DNA of 64,000 nt from an uncultured Phycisphaerales bacterium (GTDB taxonomy: Bacteria > Planctomycetota > Phycisphaerae > Sedimentisphaerales > Anaerobacaceae): contig CAIODZ010000033.1 in assembly GCA_903857265.1 (NCBI GenBank), positions 1 to 64,000 on the forward strand, read 5' to 3'. Below the pieces are notes generated by a model. It saw nothing but the letters and a program-made list of their open reading frames with translations, ran no database searches and had not been told where the DNA came from. Numbering within the stretch: the stretch's first letter is position 1; every line of letters starts with the position of its first letter. Shown here piece after piece: positions 17,800 to 25,852 of the stretch. The translations under genes and the position numbers were made by a program.

Positions 17800-18720
17800 T
17801 TACTTGGCCGGCATTTTTAACTGCATCCCAACCGCTATATCATCCTCACTGGACAATATGTTGCTGTTTGCCTTTACTATCTCTTTATAGCGATTCCCGT
17901 CGCCGAGCTGAGTCGCAGCGATTTTCCACAAGCTGTCGCCTTCTTTTACGACGTAAACGCTTCCCGACTTTGCCGTTGCCGCGGGCTTATCTGCCTTGGC
18001 CGTTGAATGCTGCTGGCCTACCGATTCGACCTTTGCGAAATTCTTGTCCGTAAGGACTTCAGCAGGCGATGATGATGAGGCAGTCGAACCCGGCAGCGAC
18101 GGTATAATCAATTTCTGGCCGATTTGAAGGTCGCTAATTTTGCTAAGCGTCTTTCGGTTGGCTGCGAATATAGCATCGATATTTTTCTGTTTTACACCTT
18201 CCTTGACGCCGTAAACTTTTTTGGCGATTCCGCTGATACTGTCGCCGGATTGAACTACATAGACTTTCGCCGGGGCCGGTTGCGCGGCGGAAGGCGCTGC
18301 CGCCGGTTGCGTTGTATCAACTGCCGGGACATCCTGTGCCTGGGCGGAAGCAGTCGGCCCAATGGCCGTCGTTGGCGCTACCTGCGTCGGCCCGACTATT
18401 GTGTTGTCCGCTGCAGGCTGACTCGCCACTGCCCCTGTCGGCACTGGCTGGGCAGCGTTTGTCATCGGCTGTTGCGCCTGGGTTCCTGCTACCGGCTGCG
18501 CAGTTTCACCGGCGGGAGTCGCGGGCTGGTCGAGAGCCATCTGAACCCTTCGTTCGTTGGCGCCGATGCCGGACGGATTGCTCTCCAGTCCGACCATATT
18601 AGTCGTAAGTTTGTTGCTGTCATCCTTCTGGTGAAGGCCCGGCAGGCCGTTGATTATGAATGCAATAACAAATATGAATACCAGTCCCAGCAACAACCCA
18701 ATTTTTGCGTCCGATGTCAT
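17800..18720 (-). CDS. Membrane-anchored protein with two LysM domains
   Basis: 306 aa. Starts with one membrane helix (IGLLLGLVFIFVIAFII), then a long Ala/Pro/Gln/Thr linker, LysM 1 at about 150-210 (VYVVQSGDSISGIAKKVYG...IGQKLIIP) and LysM 2 at the C-terminus (VYVVKEGDSLWKIAATQLGDGNRYKEIVKAN...VGMQLKMP). LysM binds peptidoglycan glycans. AGGGAG precedes the ATG. It sits between rsmH and the FtsL-like gene, an unusual insertion in a dcw cluster that suggests a wall-binding division factor. Confidence 0.9.
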   Translation of the reverse strand: MTSDAKIGLLLGLVFIFVIAFIINGLPGLHQKDDSNKLTTNMVGLESNPSGIGANERRVQMALDQPATPAGETAQPVAGTQAQQPMTNAAQPVPTGAVASQPAADNTIVGPTQVAPTTAIGPTASAQAQDVPAVDTTQPAAAPSAAQPAPAKVYVVQSGDSISGIAKKVYGVKEGVKQKNIDAIFAANRKTLSKISDLQIGQKLIIPSLPGSTASSSSPAEVLTDKNFAKVESVGQQHSTAKADKPAATAKSGSVYVVKEGDSLWKIAATQLGDGNRYKEIVKANSNILSSEDDIAVGMQLKMPAK

Positions 18721-18745
18721 TTTATGACTCCCTTAAACGATTCCC

Positions 18746-19648
18746 TTAAACTTTCTGCGCTATCCTTAGCTTTGCGCTCCTTGCCCTGTGATTTTCAGAT
18801 ACCTCATCACGCGATGCCGATATCGGTTTTTTCGTAATAATTTTATAAACACCGTTCTTCTCGTTACTCTTAAAATCCATTTTCACTATCCGGTCTTCCA
18901 AACTGTGAAAGCTGATGACCGCTATGAAACCGTTTTGTCGCAGCAATGCCGGCACCGAACCGAGCAGCGTCTCAAGATTTTCAAGCTCGTTGTTCACCGC
19001 AATTCGCAGCGCCTGAAAAGTTCTGGTCGCCGGATGAATCCGTGACCATCCGCCTTTTCCCATCGCGTTCGATATAATCGCGGCGAGCTGACCAGTCGTC
19101 GTAATCGGCTCACGATGACGACGCTCGACGATAAATCTTGCTATCCGTCTCGATGCTCTTTCTTCGCCGAACTTGTAAATCAAATCCGCGAGCGTCTTCT
19201 CATCTGCTCTGTTGATTATATCGGCAGCAGTGGTCGTTAATCTTTTATCCAAACGCATATCCAGCGGCATATTTTTTTGGAAACTTAAACCCATCCGGTC
19301 ATCCTCTAACTGGGCAGAGCAAAACCCCAGGTCCGCCAGTATGAAATCAACCTTTTCCATCCCCTGCCCCCGCACAACTTGGGCTATTTCGGAAAAATTG
19401 GAATTGACCAGAATCACCCTGCAAAGCAATCCTTCTAAAACAGATTGGGCCCTTCGGATAGCATTTATATCAACGTCCAGGCCGATTATAGCTCCCTTGG
19501 GGCCCAACCTCTTGCCAAACAGTAAGCTATGACCTCCTTGTCCTATGGTCGCATCGACCACCACCGCATCCTTCGGCAGCTTTATCTGCTCAGCAAGTAC
19601 TTCTGCAAGAACCGGTATATGCTCTGTTGTCGAACCATCCACTTTCAA
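18746..19648 (-). CDS. rsmH: 16S rRNA (cytosine-1402 N4) methyltransferase RsmH (MraW)
   Basis: 300 aa. EHIPVLAEVL start, AdoMet motif VVDATIGQGGHSLLFGKRLG, IIGLDVDINAIRRAQ, FILADLGFCSAQLEDDRMGLSF and ISFHSLEDRIVKMDF near the C-terminus, all family hallmarks. It methylates C1402 of 16S rRNA in the decoding centre. It likely starts at TTG 19648 (GTG 19642 possible), 8 bases after the preceding small gene. Third gene of the mraZ operon. Confidence 0.95.
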   Translation of the reverse strand: MKVDGSTTEHIPVLAEVLAEQIKLPKDAVVVDATIGQGGHSLLFGKRLGPKGAIIGLDVDINAIRRAQSVLEGLLCRVILVNSNFSEIAQVVRGQGMEKVDFILADLGFCSAQLEDDRMGLSFQKNMPLDMRLDKRLTTTAADIINRADEKTLADLIYKFGEERASRRIARFIVERRHREPITTTGQLAAIISNAMGKGGWSRIHPATRTFQALRIAVNNELENLETLLGSVPALLRQNGFIAVISFHSLEDRIVKMDFKSNEKNGVYKIITKKPISASRDEVSENHRARSAKLRIAQKV

Positions 19649-19656
19649 TCGCCGTC

Positions 19657-19872
19657 TTAACTATGACCAACCGCTAATCTGCTGGATTGCTTCCTAAGAT
19701 GCTCCGCCGCCGGCGAGAACGCTACATTAACGAACTTGCCGCCGAGCTTTTTTACCCTTTCCAGCCGGTCATTTAGCACCTCTAATGAGGCAAACGTCTG
19801 CTCGTCGATTGCCCTGGTGCCCTTCAATCCTTCTTTGACGACTTCGCAATGGTCCGGATACAATTCTAACAT
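19657..19872 (-). CDS. Small protein between mraZ and rsmH, 71 aa
   Basis: Starts at ATG 19872 with a strong AAGGAG six bases upstream, 11 bases after mraZ. The sequence begins MLELYPDHCEVVKEGL and includes a helical stretch (ASLEVLNDRLERVKKLGGKFVNVAFSP). The coding frame and RBS fit a real gene; an upstream extension in the same frame only overlaps mraZ. Family not recognised. It lies within the mraZ operon and so is probably co-expressed with division genes. Confidence 0.7.
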   Translation of the reverse strand: MLELYPDHCEVVKEGLKGTRAIDEQTFASLEVLNDRLERVKKLGGKFVNVAFSPAAEHLRKQSSRLAVGHS

Positions 19873-19883
19873 TATGACTCCTT

Positions 19884-20363
19884 TCATCCCTCTAAATCCT
19901 GACTCTGCTTTTGCAAAACTTCCTGTCTCGCCTCGGCCACACGTTTTTGATACTGGGCCATATTGTCCGAAATATACTGCTCCCAGTCCTGCGTGTTCCA
20001 AAGCTCGATGTGGTCCCGCACACCTACCAGCGTTACGTTATCCTTTAAACCTGCTCTTTTGCGCAGTTTTTCATTTAATAACAGCCGTCCCTGGCTGTCT
20101 AATTCGACCTTCCCTGCCAAAGCGAAATTCATTCGCTCGAATGCTATAATTTCATCCGGGGCGGTGTTTTTCTGCGCCATCGCAAGCGTCATAAGCTGAA
20201 AGCATTTCTCCGGATATAAAGACAATATGCCGTTTGCCCCGACAACAATATAAAAATCGCTGCCGTGCTCTTTTGTATCGATTTGATTGCGGAGCTTGTT
20301 GGAGACCAGAACCCTGCCCTTCTCATCTATGGTATGCTCGTATTCTCCTGTTAATAAAAGCAT
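19884..20363 (-). CDS. mraZ: Transcriptional regulator MraZ
   Basis: 159 aa, usual length about 150. Two AbrB-like halves: GEYEHTIDEKGRVLVSNKLR and ALAGKVELDSQGRLLLNEKLRKRAGL, the second followed by VTLVGVRDHIELWNTQDWEQY. MraZ oligomers bind direct repeats ahead of their own gene and repress the mra/dcw operon. Such a repeat array is visible immediately upstream. First gene of the operon through ftsI. Confidence 0.95.
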   Translation of the reverse strand: MLLLTGEYEHTIDEKGRVLVSNKLRNQIDTKEHGSDFYIVVGANGILSLYPEKCFQLMTLAMAQKNTAPDEIIAFERMNFALAGKVELDSQGRLLLNEKLRKRAGLKDNVTLVGVRDHIELWNTQDWEQYISDNMAQYQKRVAEARQEVLQKQSQDLEG

Positions 20364-20364
20364 T

Positions 20365-20441
20365 CACTTGTCTCCACTTACTTAACACTCATCGCCACTT
20401 ACTAACCACTTATAGGGAATTATTGCCATTTACTCCCACTT
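20365..20441 (-). promoter_or_regulatory. MraZ-box-like operator: helically phased AAGTGG repeats
   Basis: On the minus strand AAGTG(G) recurs, with core positions on the plus strand at 20365, 20375, 20386, 20396, 20407, a degenerate copy at 20427 and one at 20437. Steps are 10 or 11 bases, or multiples, so all boxes face the same side of the helix. Known MraZ sites are GTGG-type direct repeats with 10-bp spacing. The array runs from the promoter spacer to the mraZ RBS. Confidence 0.8.
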
Positions 20442-20447
20442 CGTCAA
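20419..20447 (-). promoter_or_regulatory. mraZ operon promoter (TTGACG-17-AATAAT)
   Basis: Minus strand TTGACG (plus 20442-20447) and AATAAT (plus 20419-20424) with 17 bases between. The spacer contains two of the MraZ-box repeats, so bound MraZ would block RNA polymerase. Confidence 0.65.
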
Positions 20448-20711
20448 TACAAAACTCCACCTTTTAACAAAAATTCTTTAAATTTTATTATAGGACGTTG
20501 TCCCCGAAGCTATAACTCAAACAAAGACAGATAGTTAGATGCAAATATGGTGGTTTTAAAAAGCTTGAAAATTTTTTGCGAATTTCTGTTTTTCTCAGAT
20601 TTATCGCCCTCGCCCAATGTGACTTGTCCCCTATCAATTCATCATAGAGTTCGTTTTTTATGTTTTTTTCTCTGCGGTCTCTGCGAACTCAGCGGTAAAT
20701 CTTGTAAAAAA
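20448..20711. other. AT-rich spacer between mraZ and tRNA-Gly
   Basis: About 260 bases with no gene seen. The part at about 20667-20700 (TCTCTGCGGTCTCTGCG...) belongs to the same class of degenerate intergenic repeats seen near 40.8 and 41.1 kb. Confidence 0.4.
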
Positions 20712-20782
20712 AGCGGGTGATGGGAATCGAACCCACATGACCAGCTTGGAAGGCTGGAGCTTTACCACTAAGCTACACCCGC
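20712..20782 (-). tRNA. tRNA-Gly (anticodon TCC)
   Basis: On the minus strand: acceptor GCGGGTG...CACCCGC, D arm GCTTAGTGGTAAAGC, anticodon stem CCAGC/GCTGG closing CTTCCAA with anticodon TCC, and T arm GTGGGTTCGATTCCCAT. CCA not encoded. It reads GGA and GGG. Confidence 0.94.
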
Positions 20783-20821
20783 ATAATCATTGATTATTTA
20801 CTATTTTCAAATTACAATTTT

Positions 20822-20895
20822 ACCACGAAGACCCTAAGACACAAAGTTTTTTTCGTTTATTTAATTTCTTCTTAGTGCCTTCGTGTCTTAGTGGT
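20822..20895. repeat. Imperfect inverted repeat ahead of proA
   Basis: Two 25-base arms (20822-20846 and 20871-20895) pair with about five mismatches around an AT-rich loop. Arm consensus is ACCACNAAGNCACNAAG. The right arm ends 10 bases before the proA ATG. A second copy of this element lies after proB at 24909-24974. Confidence 0.7.
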
Positions 20896-20905
20896 GAGGA
20901 AAAAA

Positions 20906-22183
20906 ATGAGTATAGCGGAAAAAGCCAAAAAAGCGAAGTCGGCATCAATACTATTATCGGCTGCAAAAACCGATATCAAGAACAATGCCCTTGCGCAGAT
21001 AGCCGAGGCATTGAAAAACAAAAGCGCGGAGATAATCGCCGCCAATCAGAAAGACCTTCGGCTTGCCGAGAAAAATAAACTCGCAAGCCCCCTGCTCAAA
21101 CGCCTCAAATTCGACGAGGGTAAAATCGCCGACGTTTGCGCTGGTATCGAAAGCTTAATCAAACTCGATGACCCCGTTGGCAAAACTTTAACTGCAACCG
21201 AACTCGACGAAGGCCTCAACCTCTACAAAGTCAGTTGTCCCATAGGCGTCATCGGTGTCGTCTTCGAATCAAGACCCGATGCCCTTGTCCAGATTTCAAC
21301 GCTGTGCCTCAAAAGCGGCAACGCAGTCCTTCTCAAAGGCGGCTCCGAGGCAGCCAATACAAATAAAATCCTCGCAAAGGTGATCGCCGATGCAACTGCG
21401 AAAGCCGGAATACCGGATGGGTGGATTCAACTTCTCGAAACCCGGCAGGATGTCGCTGAAATGCTCAAGATGGATGAGGACATCGACCTCGTCATTCCAC
21501 GCGGCTCAAATGAATTTGTCCGCTATATAATGAACCACACAAATATACCCGTGCTTGGCCACGCGGATGGAATATGCCACGTTTACGTCGATGGGGCAGC
21601 AGATATCGATATGGCGGTGAAAATCGCCGTCGATTCAAAATGCCAATACGTTGCTGTCTGCAACGCTACAGAAACGCTTCTCGTCGATAGTAAAATCGCG
21701 AAAGAGTTTTTGCCAAAAGTAAAAGCCGCTTTCGACGCGAAAAATGTCGAGCTTCGCGGCTGCAAAAAAACCCGTTCAATCATCAAAGTCAAACCAGCTT
21801 CCGAAAAGGACTGGGCAACTGAATACCTCGATTACATATTGTCGGTAAAGGTCGTTGAAGGCGTCGATGAGGCCATCGAACACATAAACCACTATGGCTC
21901 TCATCATACCGATGCGATTGTTACACAGGATAAGGCGACCGCTGAAAAGTTTCTCGATTTAGTGGATTCAGCAGGCGTATTCTGGAATTGCAGCACGCGA
22001 TTTAGTGATGGCTACCGGTATGGCTTAGGCGCGGAAGTCGGTGTCAGCACGACGAAGATTCACGCACGCGGCCCCGTCGGCCTTGAAGGCCTTCTGATTT
22101 ACAAATGGAAACTCCTTGGCTCAGGCCAGATTGTAGCCGACTACGCAGAAGGTAAAAAAAAATTCACGCATAAGAAACTTTAG
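20906..22183 (+). CDS. proA: Glutamate-5-semialdehyde dehydrogenase (gamma-glutamyl phosphate reductase)
   Basis: 425 aa from ATG 20906 (TGAGGA upstream); a GTG at 20891 is in frame. It catalyses the NADPH-dependent second step of proline synthesis. Seen: CPIGVIGVVFESRPDALVQI, LKGGSEAANTN, the catalytic Cys in VAVCNATETLLV and the C-terminal FSDGYRYGLGAEVGVSTTKIHARGPVGLEGL. It belongs with proB at 23801, but the two are separated by about 1.6 kb holding an accessory gene. Confidence 0.96.
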   Translation: MSIAEKAKKAKSASILLSAAKTDIKNNALAQIAEALKNKSAEIIAANQKDLRLAEKNKLASPLLKRLKFDEGKIADVCAGIESLIKLDDPVGKTLTATELDEGLNLYKVSCPIGVIGVVFESRPDALVQISTLCLKSGNAVLLKGGSEAANTNKILAKVIADATAKAGIPDGWIQLLETRQDVAEMLKMDEDIDLVIPRGSNEFVRYIMNHTNIPVLGHADGICHVYVDGAADIDMAVKIAVDSKCQYVAVCNATETLLVDSKIAKEFLPKVKAAFDAKNVELRGCKKTRSIIKVKPASEKDWATEYLDYILSVKVVEGVDEAIEHINHYGSHHTDAIVTQDKATAEKFLDLVDSAGVFWNCSTRFSDGYRYGLGAEVGVSTTKIHARGPVGLEGLLIYKWKLLGSGQIVADYAEGKKKFTHKKL

Positions 22184-22221
22184 CTTTAGGCGAACAGCAA
22201 TTTAGTTTGCAGTTGTTAGCC

Positions 22222-22332
22222 GTGACAGAGTTCATTGACTACGTTCAGACCGCCAAACTTCAATCAGTTCGTAAAAAGAGTCAAATTAAGGTATCGCAGG
22301 AAAATATCAATCTGATAGAACAAGAAAAATAA
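22222..22332 (+). CDS. Possible short ORF after proA, fragment
   Basis: A frame from GTG 22222 to TAA 22330-22332 encodes 36 residues beginning VTEFIDYVQTAKLQSVRKK; the frame is open upstream to about 22172. The sequence looks like the C-terminal half of a small helical protein, with a faint resemblance to the tail of some antitoxins. No Shine-Dalgarno is seen, so it may be a gene remnant. Confidence 0.25.
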   Translation: MTEFIDYVQTAKLQSVRKKSQIKVSQENINLIEQEK

Positions 22333-22390
22333 CTTTTTTCGAACCTGCTACGGATTTGGAATACGATATATCCTATTATTCGATAATTTC

Positions 22391-23347
22391 TTAGGTGTGA
22401 GGCGATGCGATCTGCTGCAATTTTGCGAGCAAATCTCTTTGTCTTGCATCATCTGGAATAATCGGACGACCATGCTCATTCCTGCCGGTAATGTAATGCC
22501 TAATCTGTTCAATGGCTGCTCCTCGCTCGCTTTTAATCGCTTCCGTCAAGCGGGGATCGGACCATGCACGCTGAAAATGAGAAGAAAAGTAAACGCGGTA
22601 CATATCAGATTGAGCCCTCACAGTAAAGGCGTATGACCCATAGGCGGTGGAGTAGTACGGATACGGATTGAGTAACATCATCTCAGATGTACACACCATG
22701 AAGATTGTGGGAGTGCCATCGTATAAATTTATCTGAAGATTACTGGCGTAAGGTTGATTCTCGTGCCTCACCTTTACCAGATACATTAGATTCTCGATAA
22801 TATCAGCCTCGATATCGCCTTCAAGACGCCCCTCTTGCTGGGATCGATGATGAGCAATAGCCGGACTTGTCATTAGAATATTTAACTCGCAACCGTTCTG
22901 CATGCTTCGTAGAAGGGAACGTCGGACACTTTCATCTTCGCCGACCGCATTGTAACCAACGCCTATGAAACCTTTTAACGAAGACCCAACGATGATAACC
23001 TGTTTGCCTTCTCTCTCTATAGAGTCTAGAAGTTTGTCTAAGACATTTGAGCGATCTCTCCCAATTGCTTCAAGGCCCGACCCACGTACTTGAGAAAGTA
23101 GACAAACATCTTCAAATGGTTGACTGGCCACTTTGTGGATTTCTTGAGATAGAATGGCAGTATTAAGCAATCCAATGAACCCAGCAACAAACATTCCACC
23201 ACCAAGGCCGCTGAGGAGGGATGCGATTGTGTTATTTTGTGATGCGACCACGAGTGAACAACCAGCAAGAAGTAAACCAAAAACCATAAGGGCAATATTT
23301 ATTGCCAACGACCCCGGAAGAATATTCCTAGACTTCGCCTTGCTCAT
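22391..23347 (-). CDS. Two-helix membrane protein with a PLD-like cytosolic domain
   Basis: 318 aa. Two adjacent membrane helices (LAINIALMVFGLLLAGCSLVVAS and LLSGLGGGMFVAGFIGLLNTAIL) are followed by a soluble domain. That domain has VIIVGSSLKGFIGVG, CELNILMTSP, a GDIEADIIENL helix, TIFMVCTSEMMLLNPYPY and an ending YRVYFSSHFQRAWSD. The alternation of strands and the final F-x2-x-W pattern recall phospholipase-D-like domains attached to sensory or immune proteins, but no HKD motif is visible, so catalysis is doubtful. AAAAGGA precedes the ATG. It lies on the opposite strand to proA and proB and is flanked by AT-rich spacers, which suggests insertion. Confidence 0.6.
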   Translation of the reverse strand: MSKAKSRNILPGSLAINIALMVFGLLLAGCSLVVASQNNTIASLLSGLGGGMFVAGFIGLLNTAILSQEIHKVASQPFEDVCLLSQVRGSGLEAIGRDRSNVLDKLLDSIEREGKQVIIVGSSLKGFIGVGYNAVGEDESVRRSLLRSMQNGCELNILMTSPAIAHHRSQQEGRLEGDIEADIIENLMYLVKVRHENQPYASNLQINLYDGTPTIFMVCTSEMMLLNPYPYYSTAYGSYAFTVRAQSDMYRVYFSSHFQRAWSDPRLTEAIKSERGAAIEQIRHYITGRNEHGRPIIPDDARQRDLLAKLQQIASPHT

Positions 23348-23667
23348 CTATCTTTTCCTTTTCATTACCAAACAAACTGCGTCTTCTTCACATCAATTCA
23401 GAAGTCGCATAAAATTGTGGTTTTTGCTGCTCCCATATTTCTGCTACATATTTTTTTATACCCGCATAACTATACAGCATACAAAAACGCAACACAAAAC
23501 CCTTGAATAATCTGAACACACATAGACCATCACAAATTAGCACATGAACATATATACATAAAATAATATAGCAAAGTCCTGAACAATGTCAAGTTCAAAT
23601 ATGGCATTCCAAGGGCTTTTTTGTGGGACATAGCAAATCGTCAGCGGGGTAATCCCGCTCTACGACT
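23348..23667. other. AT-rich spacer, no gene seen
   Basis: About 320 bases with low GC between the 2-TM gene and the palindromic element. It probably holds the promoter of the minus-strand gene; no feature can be assigned with confidence. Confidence 0.4.
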
Positions 23668-23734
23668 TGTCATTCCGGCCTTGAACCGGAATCCAAACCA
23701 TAAATACTGGATTCCTGCTTGCGCAGGAATGACA
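23668..23734. repeat. Composite palindromic repeat (REP/MITE-like), 67 bp
   Basis: Outer 9-base inverted ends TGTCATTCC and GGAATGACA enclose two hairpins: ATTCCGG/CCGGAAT at 23672-23692 and ATTCCTGC/GCAGGAAT at 23711-23730. The inner ends GGAATCCA and TGGATTCC are also inverted. A left-half copy lies at 44706-44732 and a degenerate right half near 56846-56872. Confidence 0.7.
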
Positions 23735-23800
23735 TTTGTCGGTTATTTGTGTCACAAAACGCTATTGAACAGTGCCAAACAATCCTCTATTATGTTGTGC

Positions 23801-24901
23801 ATGAGGAATTTTGATAAGGCAAAACGGGTGGTAATCAAAATCGGCACGAATATACTGTCAAAAGAGGACAGTATCGACGCCGGGTATGTTGGGCTGATGG
23901 CCGGGCAGGTAAATTCACTGCTTAAGATGGGTAAACAGGTGGTGATTGTTACCTCCGGCGCAATCGGGATGGGTGCGGGACAATTGAAACTTTCAAACAA
24001 GCCAGGTGATGTCCGGATGCGTCAGGCCTGTGCCGCCATAGGCCAGCCGATGTTAATGGCGGAATATCGAAAGGCATTCGAGCAATTCGGCATTACAGTC
24101 GCCCAGGTGCTTTTGACCGCTGAGGTGCTGAATAATCGCAAGACCTACCTGAACCTGCAAAACTCGATTGAGACGCTTTTGAAACTTGGCGTTGTGCCCG
24201 TTTTAAATGAAAACGACAGTATCTCAACAGCTGAAATCGGGACGGCGTTTGGCGATAATGACCGGCTAAGCGCACTTGTCGCAAGCAAAATAGACGCAGA
24301 CTTGCTCGTAATACTTACCGATATCGACGCCCTGTATGATAAAGACCCCAAAAAATACGCCGACGCAAAGCCGATTGATACGGTCTTTGAAATCACCGAC
24401 GAAATAATCAAAAGCGCAGGAACTAAGGGCAGCAAATTCAGCACGGGCGGTATGAAGACCAAAATTGAGGCCGCCAAAGTCGCCTCCAACGCGGGATGTC
24501 GAATCGTATTAGCCAACGGCAAAACCGAAAACATCATCGAGCGAATCATCGCGGGCGAGACAATCGGGACATTATTTTTACCCAAACGCAAACTAAGCAA
24601 CCGCGAAAGATGGATTCTCAACAGCACCCCTGCGGGCGTGATAAATATCGACGACGGCGCAATTCGGGCGGTAAAGAATAAAAAAAGCTTATTACCAAGC
24701 GGCATAAAATCAATACAAGGGACGTTTGAGGCGGGCGAAATTATCTGGCTAAACGACAAGGCAAAGGCCGTAACGAATTTCAGCAGCGCGGAGCTTGAAA
24801 CCCTTGCGGGCAAACACTCTACCGAAATTCGCAAGCTCCTCGGCGCAGGTCGCAGGGACGTCGTCGCGATACCGGAAGATATCGTATTTGTGGATTATTG
24901 A
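23801..24901 (+). CDS. proB: Glutamate 5-kinase with PUA domain
   Basis: 366 aa, matching E. coli ProB (367). It phosphorylates glutamate in the first step of proline synthesis. Kinase domain: VVIKIGTNIL, IVTSGAIGMGAG, NENDSISTAEIGTAFGDNDRLSALVASKI and LLVILTDIDALYDKDP. A C-terminal PUA domain starts near ERWILNSTPAGVINIDDGA. No strong RBS precedes ATG 23801; an ATG at 23792 is also in frame. The palindromic element lies about 70 bases upstream. Confidence 0.95.
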   Translation: MRNFDKAKRVVIKIGTNILSKEDSIDAGYVGLMAGQVNSLLKMGKQVVIVTSGAIGMGAGQLKLSNKPGDVRMRQACAAIGQPMLMAEYRKAFEQFGITVAQVLLTAEVLNNRKTYLNLQNSIETLLKLGVVPVLNENDSISTAEIGTAFGDNDRLSALVASKIDADLLVILTDIDALYDKDPKKYADAKPIDTVFEITDEIIKSAGTKGSKFSTGGMKTKIEAAKVASNAGCRIVLANGKTENIIERIIAGETIGTLFLPKRKLSNRERWILNSTPAGVINIDDGAIRAVKNKKSLLPSGIKSIQGTFEAGEIIWLNDKAKAVTNFSSAELETLAGKHSTEIRKLLGAGRRDVVAIPEDIVFVDY

Positions 24902-24908
24902 TTTTTTC

Positions 24909-24974
24909 ACCACCAAGGCACAAAGACACGAAGAAAAAAATAAATAAAACTTAGTGCCTTAGTGACTTCGTGGT
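24909..24974. repeat. Imperfect inverted repeat after proB
   Basis: Arms 24909-24933 and 24950-24974, same family as 20822-20895 (ACCACNAAGNCACNAAG). As RNA it forms a long hairpin and may end proB transcription. Confidence 0.65.
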
Positions 24975-25000
24975 AAAAAACGGGAGGCAATGGTTAGGCC

Positions 25001-25852
25001 GTGATACACTTCAAATGCGTATATTGCGGGCAGCGGATACTGGCCAAAGATGATGGCCGGGGCAAGAAAGGCAATTGTCCCAAGTGCAATCACCTTTTGA
25101 CTGTCCCTGAGTCAACCAAAGCAAAACCTGCGATTACCTCAGTTAAAGAGCCGATCCCTAACCGACCGAAAGAACCACCCGTTTACGATGTCTCAGACAA
25201 GAAAGATACCTTGACAGAACTTGTTAAGGAAAGTTTCGGTTTTCTGGTTCCCACGTATGACAGATTATCGCTTTTCCTGATGGCCATAACATGGATATTG
25301 TTATACGTGATAAATGATCAGTTGCGCCAGCCAATTCAATCTTTTTTGAAAGTAAACAATATAAGAGTAGTACTTGCCATATTAGTACTTCCTGTTGCCT
25401 TTCTGCTCATAGGTATTTATCAGATTTTTATAAAAAGAGAGGAATCGGATTTTGAAAAATCAATGCTGTTATGGTTTGCTATCGGAACAAACATTTCGAT
25501 ATGCATTGTTGCTTCCGTTTATATTTTTAGAAATACCAACGTTAGTAATTGGGAGCTTGTTTTTCCGATATGGAATATAGTTAACGCGGTGATTTTATAT
25601 TTGATGTGGGAGATAGATTTGCTTAATGAGAACTGTATCGTCGAGCGGGAAACGAGACCTGCTCAAATAATTTTCGGTATCGCTGCTGTCGTTATAATAA
25701 TTTTTGCTTGCAACTATATTACGAAATTGCACTGGTCAATTACTTTTTCAATATGTATCGTTTATACCACCAGCTTTGATAGGGCTTTACAAAGTGTTTT
25801 CCCAGGTTTTTTCAGAGATACTTGTGATTCCAAAAACGAGGTTGAGACGTGA
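25001..25852 (+). CDS. Zinc-ribbon multi-pass membrane protein, copy 1
   Basis: 283 aa, GTG start. The N-terminal zinc ribbon has CVYCGQRI...GNCPKCNHLL, the C-x2-C ... C-P-x-C module common in planctomycete proteins. A polar linker follows, then FGFLVPTYDRLSLFL and about five to six membrane helices. Function unknown. Its stop overlaps the start of copy 2 by four bases (GTGA), so the two are coupled. Less GC-rich than copy 2, with many ATA/TTT codons. Confidence 0.8.
   Translation: MIHFKCVYCGQRILAKDDGRGKKGNCPKCNHLLTVPESTKAKPAITSVKEPIPNRPKEPPVYDVSDKKDTLTELVKESFGFLVPTYDRLSLFLMAITWILLYVINDQLRQPIQSFLKVNNIRVVLAILVLPVAFLLIGIYQIFIKREESDFEKSMLLWFAIGTNISICIVASVYIFRNTNVSNWELVFPIWNIVNAVILYLMWEIDLLNENCIVERETRPAQIIFGIAAVVIIIFACNYITKLHWSITFSICIVYTTSFDRALQSVFPGFFRDTCDSKNEVET

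Noticed and set aside
23621-23800. Extended ProB N-terminus
   Set aside because: It would translate the palindromic repeat element; the family start lies at 23801.
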